Of a stretch of DNA of 64,000 nt, positions 43,545 through 51,789 are shown piece after piece. Below the pieces are notes generated by a model, which had not been told where the DNA came from, searched no databases, and saw only the letters and a list, made by a program, of their open reading frames with translations. How positions within the stretch are numbered: position 1 is the first letter of the stretch; every line of letters begins with the position of its first letter. Position numbers and translations under genes: made by a program. Source of the stretch: Bacteroidota bacterium (GTDB lineage Bacteria > Bacteroidota > Bacteroidia > UKL13-3); NCBI GenBank assembly GCA_027491355.1, contig JAIXWI010000005.1, positions 81,537 to 145,536 on the forward strand. The letters run 5' to 3'.

Positions 43545-44563
43545 TGAGAAGGATTATTTTTTTATGGGCTGTATTTCAGTTAATGCTAAGTTGTGATCCT
43601 AAAATAGAACATGAGGTTACTGCAATTACTGGCAAAAAAAATGGTTTTCTCATAGGTAATGAAGGTAATTTTCAATGGGGGAATGCCAGTCTGTCGTTGT
43701 ATGATAAGCTTGAAAAAAAAGTATACAAAGACATTTATAAAAGCAGCAACAACAAAGACTTAGGTGATGTATTGCAATCAGTAACCTATTTCAACAATGC
43801 CTATTATTTAGTCGTAAACCATTCAGGGAAATTAGAAGCAATTGACTCCGATAATTTTAAAACCAAATTTACAATTACCGGAATGCGCTCTCCTCGTTAT
43901 TTTACAGCTATTAACAAAGAAAAAGCTTATGTAAGTGACATGCTTGTAAATGGCATTTATTGTATCAATTTAACTGAAAAAAAAATTGAAAAAATTATTC
44001 CATTACCAGGGTGGAATGAACAATTATTGATAGTTGGAAATACCCTTTTTGTTTGTAACAAAAACTCCAATAAATTATTCCTAATAGATACACAAACTAA
44101 CACTGTCACAGACAGCATTCAGGTAGCAAAAGGTGCTAACAGTATTTGCTTAGATGCCAATCAAAAGATATGGCTAGCTTGTGGTGGGAGTTTAACAAAT
44201 TATGCTGGTTACTTGTTTCAGATAGACCCTCGTACTAAACATATCATTAAACAATTTGAATTCAAGTTGAACGAGGCACCAACAGCCATACAATTTGAAT
44301 CTAGTAACAATTGTTTGTACTATTTAAATGGCAGCCTGTTTCAACTTGCGGATACTGCTACAATTCTGCCTAGTGTACCAATTGTTAAAAAAATGAATGC
44401 CAATTTTTATGGATTTAACATCATAGATCAGCAATTATTATTGGCTGATGTTAAAGACTTTGTTCAAAGTTCAACCATAAGCATTTATGACCTTAATGGC
44501 AATCTAATAGAAACTTTCACTGGAGGTATCAATGCTGCTAGTTTCTGTAAGTTGGCCAATTAA
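43541..44563 (+). CDS. YncE/DUF5074-like beta-propeller lipoprotein, BtuG-like
   Basis: 340-aa lipoprotein: signal peptide with lipobox LMLSC (Cys 18). The rest is a repeated beta-propeller pattern (NAYYLVVNHSGKLEAID, EKAYVSDMLVNGIYCINL, NTLFVCNKNSNKLFLIDTQTN, QKIWLACGGSL, NCLYYLNGSLFQL), about seven blades of 40-45 residues. BtuG of gut Bacteroides, a surface propeller lipoprotein that binds cobalamin extremely tightly and caps BtuB, has this architecture and gene context. The ATG overlaps the preceding stop (ATGATGA). It is the last gene of the operon; its TAA shares TTAA with the convergent mscS stop. The BtuG assignment rests on fold and context rather than on identified cobalamin-contact residues. 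Confidence 0.82.
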   Translation: MMRRIIFLWAVFQLMLSCDPKIEHEVTAITGKKNGFLIGNEGNFQWGNASLSLYDKLEKKVYKDIYKSSNNKDLGDVLQSVTYFNNAYYLVVNHSGKLEAIDSDNFKTKFTITGMRSPRYFTAINKEKAYVSDMLVNGIYCINLTEKKIEKIIPLPGWNEQLLIVGNTLFVCNKNSNKLFLIDTQTNTVTDSIQVAKGANSICLDANQKIWLACGGSLTNYAGYLFQIDPRTKHIIKQFEFKLNEAPTAIQFESSNNCLYYLNGSLFQLADTATILPSVPIVKKMNANFYGFNIIDQQLLLADVKDFVQSSTISIYDLNGNLIETFTGGINAASFCKLAN

Positions 44564-45639
44564 TTTTGCATAATCACCATTTGAGTTGGATAGGCAAATT
44601 CGCAGTTGAATTGCTTTACAATTTCCATGATACGTAAATTGATTCTTTCTTTAACTTCTACCATTAAATCAAAATCAATGGTGTTGACAAAGTAAATGAC
44701 CAAAATATTCAAAGAACTTGCATCAAACTCTACAAAACGAACTGTCATTTCTTTACCAGTTAAAGGGGTTTCTTGTTGTATTGCATTTTTTATTTCAGCA
44801 ATAATTTGCATGATTTCTTCTGGTTTCGATTTATAGTTCAATGACAAATTGAAATGAACACGCCTTTGAGAGCTCTGCGAAATGTTATTCAAGTTAGAAT
44901 CTACTATTTTTTTATTGGGTACGTGTAGCAAACTTTTTTCCATTGTTCGGATGCGGGTAGTTCTAAAACCAATTTTTTCAACAACACCTTTTACGTCTCC
45001 AAGCTCTACTAAATCACCAACATTGAATGGTTTATCTATGTAAATGATAAAAGACCCAATTAAATTTGCTAAAGTATCTTGTGCTGCTAAAGCAATGGCC
45101 AAACCACCAATACCCAATGATGTAATTACAGCTGTAATGTTTACTTCAAATGCTTTTGCGAGAATAACAAAGAAGCCTAAAATGTAAATTATTATTTGTG
45201 CCAAACTTTTAATGAATACAATCAAATCTGGACTCAATGTTGATTCTTCTGTATGCGTGTAAATATATGCTGTGAAATCTACACCTCTTTTAAACAGTCG
45301 CATCCAAACCAAAATCAATGCAATTAAAAATACAGCATGAATGAACCAGCGTAAACCAAACTCTTTCACTGAAACAAAATTCCACTCTTCTGGAAAGCTC
45401 AATTGGTTAAATGCAGCATACAAAATAAACAGTTGTACCAATTGACTGAAAGGTTTGTGTAAGAGTCGATGAAATTCATCAAAGAATTTACCCTTGCTTA
45501 ATCGTTTAAACAATTTGTAAGCAAGCCAGGAAAAAAACCTGGCAAAAAGACCACTGAATACAAAACCAATAACCAATACTAGCACAAAACCAGCATAAGC
45601 TTTGAGGGTGTTTCCAAAGATCATTTCGTCCCAATTCAT
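44560..45639 (-). CDS. Small-conductance mechanosensitive channel (MscS family)
   Basis: 359-aa inner-membrane channel for osmotic safety. It has about five hydrophobic segments. The pore-lining helix and beta domain contain ITSLGIGGLAIALAAQDTLANLIGSFIIY, the MscS signature (Ala/Gly-packed TM3), followed by FNVGDLVELGDVKGVVEKIGFRTTRIRT and VPNKKIVDSNLNNIS. The extra N-terminal helices make it longer than E. coli MscS (286 aa), similar to YbdG/YnaI types. Last gene of the minus-strand run, 6 bp after the dehydrogenase. Confidence 0.92.
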   Translation of the reverse strand: MNWDEMIFGNTLKAYAGFVLVLVIGFVFSGLFARFFSWLAYKLFKRLSKGKFFDEFHRLLHKPFSQLVQLFILYAAFNQLSFPEEWNFVSVKEFGLRWFIHAVFLIALILVWMRLFKRGVDFTAYIYTHTEESTLSPDLIVFIKSLAQIIIYILGFFVILAKAFEVNITAVITSLGIGGLAIALAAQDTLANLIGSFIIYIDKPFNVGDLVELGDVKGVVEKIGFRTTRIRTMEKSLLHVPNKKIVDSNLNNISQSSQRRVHFNLSLNYKSKPEEIMQIIAEIKNAIQQETPLTGKEMTVRFVEFDASSLNILVIYFVNTIDFDLMVEVKERINLRIMEIVKQFNCEFAYPTQMVIMQN

Positions 45640-45645
45640 GTTGTT

Positions 45646-46884
45646 TTAATTTACAAGATTTACCAATGCCATTTCAAGGCCCTTTTTCAATAAACCTTTT
45701 GTACGTGGATTAAACTGATGAACACGCATCATGGCTTGCCAAATGGTTTTGGAAGTATCTTTAAAAATGGCTTCATCCGTTAAATCAACTTCATCATTGC
45801 TCATGCAATAAGCAAACACCCTGGCCATACCACAATTTGCTATATAATCTGGAATTACTGCCACTTGGTCGTCAGTATAATTAGCAACAGGACCCATGAA
45901 TATTTCATTGTCTGCAAATGGAACGTTAGCTCCACAACTAATTACTTCTAAATCGTTCGCAAGCATTTGATCTACCTGAGACCTTGTAACCAACCTTGAT
46001 GCAGCCGCAGGTACAAATATTTCAGCTCCTATTTGCCAAATGCGTTCATTGGTTTCTTCAAAAGAAAGCAATTCAGGATGCACCAATGTATTGCCCTCTT
46101 TTCTTAAAAATAAGTCTTTGATTTCTTCTTTAGAGAAACCTGTTGGCTTCACCAAACCACCATTTCTGTCTATAATTCCTACAATAATTACTCCATACAA
46201 ACTCAAATAATAAGCTGCAGCTGCACCCACATTCCCCCAACCTTGAATGATAGCTCTTTTCATGGCAACATTTCCGCCCCAAATACTATAATAATGACGC
46301 ACAGCTTCTGCAACACCAAAACCCGTAATCATATCTGCAACTACATATTTATTTGTAACGTCTGGTGAAAATCGTTCATCGGTAAGCACTTTTGAGACAC
46401 CCACATTTAAGTTTTGAATGCGTTTGGCTTTACTGATTTCGTCTGTTTTAAAATGTCCGTTAACTACCCCTTCTTGAGGATGCAATAACCCATTGTTTGC
46501 CGTCATGGGAATTACCTCATGAATTTCGTCTACATTTAAGTCTCCACCGGTACCATAGTATGTTTTAAGAATTGGATGAACTGCTTTGTACCAGCGCTCC
46601 AAAACGCCTTTTTTTCTAGGATCGTTGGGGTCAAAATTAATACCAGACTTTGCTCCTCCAATTGCAGGTCCTGCAACGGTAAATTTTATCTCCATTGTTT
46701 TGGCCAATGAAGTCACTTCATGCTTGTTCAAACCCATTCTCATTCTGGTTCCCCCTCCAGCAGCACCTCCTTTTAAAGAGTTGATGACTATCCAACCTTC
46801 GGCTTCTGTTTCACTGTCTTTCCACTCAAAAACAATTTCTGGTTGTTTTTCTTCATACTTCTTAATTAATTTTTCTAATTGCAT
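45646..46884 (-). CDS. Glu/Leu/Phe/Val dehydrogenase family enzyme
   Basis: NAD(P)-dependent amino acid dehydrogenase of 412 aa, catalysing reversible oxidative deamination. The N-terminal catalytic domain has GGAAGGGTRMRMGLN, FTVAGPAIGGAKSGI with the catalytic Lys of GGAKSG, and GTGGDLNVDE. The Rossmann domain contains QGWGNVGAAAAYYL near residue 215, and VISCGANVPFAD follows. GluDH proper is about 420-450 aa and LeuDH about 365, so both substrates remain possible. The gene is 17 bp after anmK in the same run. Confidence 0.88.
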   Translation of the reverse strand: MQLEKLIKKYEEKQPEIVFEWKDSETEAEGWIVINSLKGGAAGGGTRMRMGLNKHEVTSLAKTMEIKFTVAGPAIGGAKSGINFDPNDPRKKGVLERWYKAVHPILKTYYGTGGDLNVDEIHEVIPMTANNGLLHPQEGVVNGHFKTDEISKAKRIQNLNVGVSKVLTDERFSPDVTNKYVVADMITGFGVAEAVRHYYSIWGGNVAMKRAIIQGWGNVGAAAAYYLSLYGVIIVGIIDRNGGLVKPTGFSKEEIKDLFLRKEGNTLVHPELLSFEETNERIWQIGAEIFVPAAASRLVTRSQVDQMLANDLEVISCGANVPFADNEIFMGPVANYTDDQVAVIPDYIANCGMARVFAYCMSNDEVDLTDEAIFKDTSKTIWQAMMRVHQFNPRTKGLLKKGLEMALVNLVN

Positions 46885-46901
46885 ATACTTTGTATTCTTT
46901 T

Positions 46902-47987
46902 TTAACGATTGAAATTACCCCATAAGGCTCCTGCTACATGACTCTGGGTTGAACCTGTTACTGATTTGTAAACATTGGTTTCATTCCTGAATCTGAGCAC
47001 ACCTAGAAATGCAAAAATAAGCGCTTCCTTGAAATGTATGGTTAAATTATCTGGAATATGCAATTTGGCTTTTGTATTTGAGCCAATAGATTGCACTAAA
47101 AAATGATTCATGGTTCCACCCCCGCTTAACAATACTTGATTCACCCCAGCCTTGTCAATGGTAGTTCCTATTTGAAAGCCAATATGAGCCACCAACGTCG
47201 CCATTTTATCAGCAATTGAAACGCTTGAGTAATGTTCTAACAAAGGCCAAAAACAAGCATCAACCCATTCTGCACCTAAAGATTTTGGTCCCTTTTGTTC
47301 ATAAAAACCCAATTGATTGAACTGTTCAAACAGCTCAGGCTCTAAACTGCCAGATGCAGCAATTTTACCCTCAGCATCATAGGCAGCACCAGTCAATTCA
47401 GCTAAACGGTTCAGGACCATATTACATGGACAAATATCAAAAGCACTTAAAACAGTAGATTTATGTACAGAAATATTGGCTATTCCTCCTAAATTCAAAC
47501 AGGCCTCTTCGTTTGGAAACAAATGTAAATCACCAACTGGAACCAATGGAGCACCATGGCCACCAAGTGCCAAATCCATATTCCTAAAACCATTGACAAC
47601 AGGTAACCCTGTAATGGCTGAAATAGCTGCACCACATCCAATTTGTGCTGTAAAACCTTTTACGGGTTGGTGAAAAATAGTATGACCATGTGAAGCAATT
47701 AATATTGGTTTTAATTGGTTTTCTTCCATAAAGTCTAAAACCAATTTACCCATGTACCTTCCTAATGCAGCATCCGTATCTGCATATTCAACAATTGGAG
47801 CAAGTGGTAATTGTTTTAATTTGTTAATCCAGTGTTGCGGATAAGAGTAAGTTTGTGCTTTTACTATTCGATAGGTCCAATGGTTTTGTTCTAGCTTAAA
47901 TATGCACATGGCAATGTCTAAACCATCTAAGGAAGTTCCACTCATCAAACCAATTACAGGGTATTCTTCGTTCAAAGGTTTACTCAT
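46902..47987 (-). CDS. anmK: Anhydro-N-acetylmuramic acid kinase
   Basis: Murein-recycling enzyme that phosphorylates and hydrolyses 1,6-anhydroMurNAc to MurNAc 6-phosphate. The 361-aa ASKHA-fold product has the N-terminal GLMSGTSLDGLDIA, the SHGHTIFHQP loop, GFRNMDLALGGHGAPLVP containing the catalytic Asp and acidic substrate contacts, CLNLGGIANIS (phosphate 2), and LLSGGGTMNH (adenosine motif). It lies 6 bp after the TrpF-like gene. With the LD-carboxypeptidase at 19.8 kb it indicates that this organism recycles its cell wall. Confidence 0.94.
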   Translation of the reverse strand: MSKPLNEEYPVIGLMSGTSLDGLDIAMCIFKLEQNHWTYRIVKAQTYSYPQHWINKLKQLPLAPIVEYADTDAALGRYMGKLVLDFMEENQLKPILIASHGHTIFHQPVKGFTAQIGCGAAISAITGLPVVNGFRNMDLALGGHGAPLVPVGDLHLFPNEEACLNLGGIANISVHKSTVLSAFDICPCNMVLNRLAELTGAAYDAEGKIAASGSLEPELFEQFNQLGFYEQKGPKSLGAEWVDACFWPLLEHYSSVSIADKMATLVAHIGFQIGTTIDKAGVNQVLLSGGGTMNHFLVQSIGSNTKAKLHIPDNLTIHFKEALIFAFLGVLRFRNETNVYKSVTGSTQSHVAGALWGNFNR

Positions 47988-47993
47988 CGGATA

Positions 47994-48602
47994 CTATTCT
48001 TGAACTACAATTTGTTCTAAAAAGTCTGATAAAATTTCGAAGTCTTTCATACCTGCTTTTTCTTCAGAGTCGCCATCAAAACTCACTCCAAAAGGCTTTA
48101 TAACTGAGAGCATGCTTAACTGCTCAATTAAATTACCCCTAAGCTTGACGATGAATTCAATGCCAATTTTTGCAAATATTTCAGGGTTGTTCAGTGCAAC
48201 TTTTTCCCAGTTAATAAAATGAAAAGCTTGTACTTGCTGCTCATGTTGCGTACACAAATGAAGCAGAGCGGTTGGAGAATATTTTTCCAAGTCTATTGTT
48301 AAAATAACCGGCACCTGAATGTCACTGATGTTTTCAGAAAAGGTTTCCTGCAACTCAACAATATCTATGTTAAGCAATTGAACAATGGTATTGATGTCTT
48401 GAACCGATTGGTTGCCAAATTCACCTACAATATGTGAACCACTTGTCCAATCTATGATTTCTTTGGCTTTAATAGGTGGTATGAAAGCGGGTGAAGTATT
48501 GTCAAAACAAAAGCCTAAATAATGAATGCCTGCTGCTGCTGCAAACCTGGCATCTGTTAAATGCTTGGTGTGATTAATTTTAGTGTGGTAAAGAAAACGC
48601 AT
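47994..48602 (-). CDS. TrpF-like (phosphoribosylanthranilate isomerase-like) protein lacking the catalytic Cys
   Basis: 202-aa predicted beta/alpha barrel. The N-terminus KINHTKHLTDARFAAAAGIHYLGFCFDNTSPAFI aligns with TrpF K-x-C-G-(I/L)-x-x-x-x-D-A-x-x-A-x-x-x-G-A-x-x-x-G-F-x-F-x-x-x-S-P, and GVSFDGDSEEKAGMKDFEILSDFL aligns with the C-terminal D-x-x-S-G-V-E-x-x-P-G-x-K-D segment. However, KxCG, which carries the general-base Cys in TrpF, reads KINH here, and the SSGVE phosphate loop is degenerate. No other trp gene is nearby. I think it is a repurposed TrpF-fold protein rather than the tryptophan enzyme. It is 20 bp after the DUF2480 gene. Confidence 0.7.
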   Translation of the reverse strand: MRFLYHTKINHTKHLTDARFAAAAGIHYLGFCFDNTSPAFIPPIKAKEIIDWTSGSHIVGEFGNQSVQDINTIVQLLNIDIVELQETFSENISDIQVPVILTIDLEKYSPTALLHLCTQHEQQVQAFHFINWEKVALNNPEIFAKIGIEFIVKLRGNLIEQLSMLSVIKPFGVSFDGDSEEKAGMKDFEILSDFLEQIVVQE

Positions 48603-48622
48603 TTGATAACTTTAAGTATTGG

Positions 48623-49135
48623 TTATTTTTTCTTGAACAATGGCACATTGCTGCAAGCTTCACCATACATGATACTCTTTGCATATGGTAGTAATTTATG
48701 GGTAATTTCAAGATAAGCTTGAACGGGTATATTCACATTGCTACAACCTTTAACAATGACTCTTTTTCCTTCAAATTCAGCAGCATTAATCTGTTGCAGC
48801 GCATCATAAAATAGGGTTTGATTGAGCAAGTTAATGTCACCAAAAACATACCTATTTGCATAAGGTTCAACAGCAATACCCAACAACATGTATGCCCAAG
48901 TAGGCACAATAGCATCTGTTGAACAACAAAATGCGATGTTCTTACCCCTGAATTCGGCCCAATTGTTTTCAGCTATAAATGCCCTGAAATCTTTTTCCTT
49001 GAGCATGAGTTCTTTGTACAAGTAATTTTTAATGTCAAATAAAACACGGTCTCCTGGATGGTAAAATGTCTCTAAATCAAGGGTAATTAAACCACTTGCC
49101 TCCACTCTGTTTACAATTGCATTCTCTGAATCCAT
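48623..49135 (-). CDS. DUF2480 family protein
   Basis: 170-aa Bacteroidota-type protein of unknown function. Recognisable by NRVEASGLITLDLETFYHPGDRVLFDIK at the N-terminus and by STDAIVPTWAYMLL and VIVKGCSNVNIPVQAYLEI in the middle. Two Cys (FCCSTD) and a further Cys in KGCSN are notable and could bind metal, though this is not known. No signal peptide or membrane helix. Tightly packed: 1 bp after the lipoprotein gene upstream and 20 bp before the TrpF-like gene. Confidence 0.85.
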   Translation of the reverse strand: MDSENAIVNRVEASGLITLDLETFYHPGDRVLFDIKNYLYKELMLKEKDFRAFIAENNWAEFRGKNIAFCCSTDAIVPTWAYMLLGIAVEPYANRYVFGDINLLNQTLFYDALQQINAAEFEGKRVIVKGCSNVNIPVQAYLEITHKLLPYAKSIMYGEACSNVPLFKKK

Positions 49136-49136
49136 T

Positions 49137-49520
49137 TTATCTTAAGTACATTGATTTTTGAATGGTACGTTGACCCAATACTTGAACCATTGATGTATCC
49201 GATAAGAAACCTTTTTGGGCGCATAAATAATAGTTGCCATTGAGTAAATAGCCAAAATTCGCAATGCCAGTATTGCTTTCTGTTACCAATTGGTTCAACG
49301 GAAACCTTCTCAATAAATCGTCATAGCTTACAAACAAACTTACCAATGTTCCAGGTTGTACATTGATTGCATTTCGGTCAAAAACAGTGACTACAAGCTT
49401 CCCATTGAAACTAGAGCTGTCGGTGGTAATTACTTGATTGGGCTGAATTGGCTGAGACGAATCTGTTTTACCACAAGCAAAAATCATGAGTGATATGAAC
49501 GCAAAAAAGAAATACTTCAT
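49137..49520 (-). CDS. Small lipoprotein, function unknown
   Basis: 127-aa protein with a lipoprotein signal (MKYFFFAFISLMIFAC, lipobox MIFAC). The mature part after a Ser/Gln/Pro linker is a single beta-sandwich-like domain (LVVTVFDRNAINVQPGTLVSLFVSYDDLLRR, TGIANFGYLLNGNYYLCAQKG), resembling the carboxypeptidase-regulatory-like folds of surface lipoproteins. No enzymatic motif. It sits 4 bp after pyruvate kinase and 1 bp before DUF2480, so it belongs to the same transcript. Not recognised beyond that. Confidence 0.7.
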   Translation of the reverse strand: MKYFFFAFISLMIFACGKTDSSQPIQPNQVITTDSSSFNGKLVVTVFDRNAINVQPGTLVSLFVSYDDLLRRFPLNQLVTESNTGIANFGYLLNGNYYLCAQKGFLSDTSMVQVLGQRTIQKSMYLR

Positions 49521-49524
49521 GTGC

Positions 49525-50970
49525 TTATTTAATTTCAGTAATTTTTACTGCATTGGTTCTTGATCTTTCTGTAATGGGCATACTGGCTGTATTGATGACC
49601 AATTCGCCAGACTTAACAAAACCCATATCTACCAATTGTTGATTGATATCATTGAGCGAAGCGTCTGTACTCTCAAAACCCCTGTATAAAAAACCCCTCA
49701 CTCCCCAAACCAAACTCAAAGTATTGAGTAAGCGAGGATTGGTTGTAAAAATAAAGATAGGCGCTTTGGGTCTGTAGGCTGCCAATCTGTAGGCAGAATA
49801 TCCCGAGAAGGTCATTCCAACAACAGCCTGAGCTTTTAGGTGGTCTGAAATTCTAACTGCTGTAAAGAGTATTTCGTCTGATATGAATGTAGGAGAAGAA
49901 GCATCTGGTCTGGTCCCTTTAAAATAGGGCGCGTTGGTTTTCTGTTCTACTTCAGCAATGGTTTTACGCATATAATTGATGGCATCTATTGGATATTTAC
50001 CAACAGATGTCTCTGCACTTAACATAACTGCATCCGCACCATCCATCACTGCATTGGCAATGTCATTTACCTCTGCTCTAGTTGGTACTGGGCTGGTAAT
50101 CATACTTTCCATCATTTGAGTTGCAATGATGACTGGTTTTGATTGTTCGATACATTTTTTTACAATCATTTTCTGAATCACTGGCACTTGCTCCATAGGC
50201 AATTCAACGCCTAAATCACCTCTAGCCACCATCACACCGTCTGTAACTGCTACAATTTTATCAATGTTTTCTACAGCCTCTGGTTTTTCTATTTTGGCAA
50301 CAACCCTTGGTTTCCAGTCGTTTAATTCAATGATGTTTTTTATAAATATCACATCATCAGCATTTCTGACAAAGCTCAGCGCTACCCATTCTACTTTGTG
50401 TTCCAAGCCAAATTTCAAGTCATCTAAGTCTTTTTGAGTCATAGATGGAATAGACAAACGTGTATCGGGTAAATTAAAACCCTTTTTGTTACTTAACCAT
50501 CCACCTACAATTACCCTACATTTTATTAGGCTTTTCTTGTTAGATTGCAGTACTTCCAAAGCCAATTTACCATCGTCTAACAAAATACGTTCACCTGGAT
50601 TGACATCTTTGGGTAAGCTTTCAAAATTGACATAAATTTTTTGAGCTGTACCAATACATTTTTCGGTTGTGACCTCAATAGTAGCACCTTCTAGGAGTTC
50701 AATTCTGCCATTTTCCATCTCTCCAACTCTCAACTTGGGTCCTTGTAAATCGAGCAAAATAGCCACATGCGTATTTAGGTCTGCATTTACTTTTCTGATA
50801 TTGTGAATTACCTCTAAATGATCACTGTAAGCACCATGAGAGAAATTCAACCTGCAAACATCAACACCTGCAAGTACAATCCTTTTCAAATTTTCATAGC
50901 TACTGGTTGCTGGTCCAATGGTTGCAATAATTTTTGTTCTGTTAAATGCTTCCATATTCGAGTGTGTCAT
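49525..50970 (-). CDS. pyk: Pyruvate kinase
   Basis: Final ATP-yielding step of glycolysis. Product 481 aa from ATG 50970, which overlaps the stop of the IPExxxVDY gene (ATGA); the track start at TTG 50979 lies within that gene. Motifs: IIATIGPATSSYENL, CRLNFSHGAYSDH, LLDLQGPKLRVG, VAKIEKPEAVENID with the catalytic Lys, MVARGDLGVELP and PTRAEVNDIANAVMDG. Full-length A, B and C domains. The neighbouring IPExxxVDY protein gene is the normal partner in Bacteroidota, function unknown. Confidence 0.96.
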   Translation of the reverse strand: MTHSNMEAFNRTKIIATIGPATSSYENLKRIVLAGVDVCRLNFSHGAYSDHLEVIHNIRKVNADLNTHVAILLDLQGPKLRVGEMENGRIELLEGATIEVTTEKCIGTAQKIYVNFESLPKDVNPGERILLDDGKLALEVLQSNKKSLIKCRVIVGGWLSNKKGFNLPDTRLSIPSMTQKDLDDLKFGLEHKVEWVALSFVRNADDVIFIKNIIELNDWKPRVVAKIEKPEAVENIDKIVAVTDGVMVARGDLGVELPMEQVPVIQKMIVKKCIEQSKPVIIATQMMESMITSPVPTRAEVNDIANAVMDGADAVMLSAETSVGKYPIDAINYMRKTIAEVEQKTNAPYFKGTRPDASSPTFISDEILFTAVRISDHLKAQAVVGMTFSGYSAYRLAAYRPKAPIFIFTTNPRLLNTLSLVWGVRGFLYRGFESTDASLNDINQQLVDMGFVKSGELVINTASMPITERSRTNAVKITEIK

Positions 50971-51389
50971 AATATCCAACTTAATTTTTGTTTCAATTTA
51001 ATTTGTTCAATTTCTGCAACCAATCTGATTGCTGAGATTTGCCTGATTTTGGTGAAAAATTCGTTCAAGTCAAACATATCAATCCCACCTCTTATAACAA
51101 GCAAACAATCGAATTTGGCTAATTCTGGTGCTAAAAAATTCTGTTCAGATTTGTTAGCTAATAAGGTAAACTGCAAGTGATTGACTTCATCTTCATACTC
51201 CATTCTAGCAAATTCTGTTTCTGCAACCGGGTTAAAATCAGGTAATTCCAAGTTTTCAGTTCTGAAAAAATTCGCATCACAGTGCTTATTCATCAGCCAA
51301 GCCAAACGGCTGAACCTTTCATCGCTGACCATTCCTAGCAGCAAAAAATCAATATCGGGTTCAACTTCTAAACTCAACTTTTTCACCAT
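50967..51389 (-). CDS. IPExxxVDY family protein
   Basis: 140-aa protein found next to pyk/acpP/fabF/rnc in Bacteroidota; I assign it mainly from this context plus residual motif. The family name motif reads APELAKFDC here instead of IPExxxVDY, followed by LLVIRGG. The N-terminus [33 protein letters not shown] fits a family member. No known function; its presence in the same operon as pyruvate kinase and opposite acyl carrier protein suggests a link with central or lipid metabolism. First gene of the minus-strand run. A TTTATTTG element lies 3 bp upstream of the ATG. Confidence 0.75.
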   Translation of the reverse strand: MVKKLSLEVEPDIDFLLLGMVSDERFSRLAWLMNKHCDANFFRTENLELPDFNPVAETEFARMEYEDEVNHLQFTLLANKSEQNFLAPELAKFDCLLVIRGGIDMFDLNEFFTKIRQISAIRLVAEIEQIKLKQKLSWIL

Positions 51390-51470
51390 TACAAATAAAC
51401 AAAAAATATCTGAGCAGAACCGAAAGATTAATTTCTTATCAAAACCCCAAAAAGAAGGCGATTGTTAAAA

Positions 51471-51503
51471 TTTGTTTTTTAAACTTAAAAAGTAGTTTAT
51501 TTG
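51471..51503 (+). promoter_or_regulatory. Putative promoter of acpP-fabF-rnc
   Basis: TTTG at 51471-51474, 21-nt spacer and TTTATTTG at 51496-51503 (one mismatch to TAnnTTTG), then GC. The ATG of acpP follows 23 bp later. Confidence 0.4.
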
Positions 51504-51526
51504 CAGAGAATAAAAATAACATTACA

Positions 51527-51766
51527 ATGTCAGACATCAGAGGAAGAGTTAAAACAATTATTATGGACAAGCTCGGAGTTGAAGAGAGTGAAATCAACGA
51601 CGAAGCAAGCTTTACCAATGACTTAGGTGCAGATTCTCTTGACACCGTTGAGTTGATTATGGAATTCGAAAAAGAATTCAATATTGCAATTCCGGATGAC
51701 CAAGCTGAAAAAATTGGTACTGTGGGTCAAGCAATTGCCTACATTGAAGGAAACGTTAAAAGCTAG
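51527..51766 (+). CDS. acpP: Acyl carrier protein
   Basis: 79-aa acidic four-helix carrier of growing fatty acyl chains. The phosphopantetheine attachment site is the Ser of [16 protein letters not shown] near residue 40, followed by [13 protein letters not shown], essentially the textbook ACP sequence. ATG start; fabF begins 23 bp downstream, the usual acpP-fabF order. Confidence 0.97.
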   Translation: MSDIRGRVKTIIMDKLGVEESEINDEASFTNDLGADSLDTVELIMEFEKEFNIAIPDDQAEKIGTVGQAIAYIEGNVKS

Positions 51767-51789
51767 TTTTAAGCTTTAAAAAATTACAA

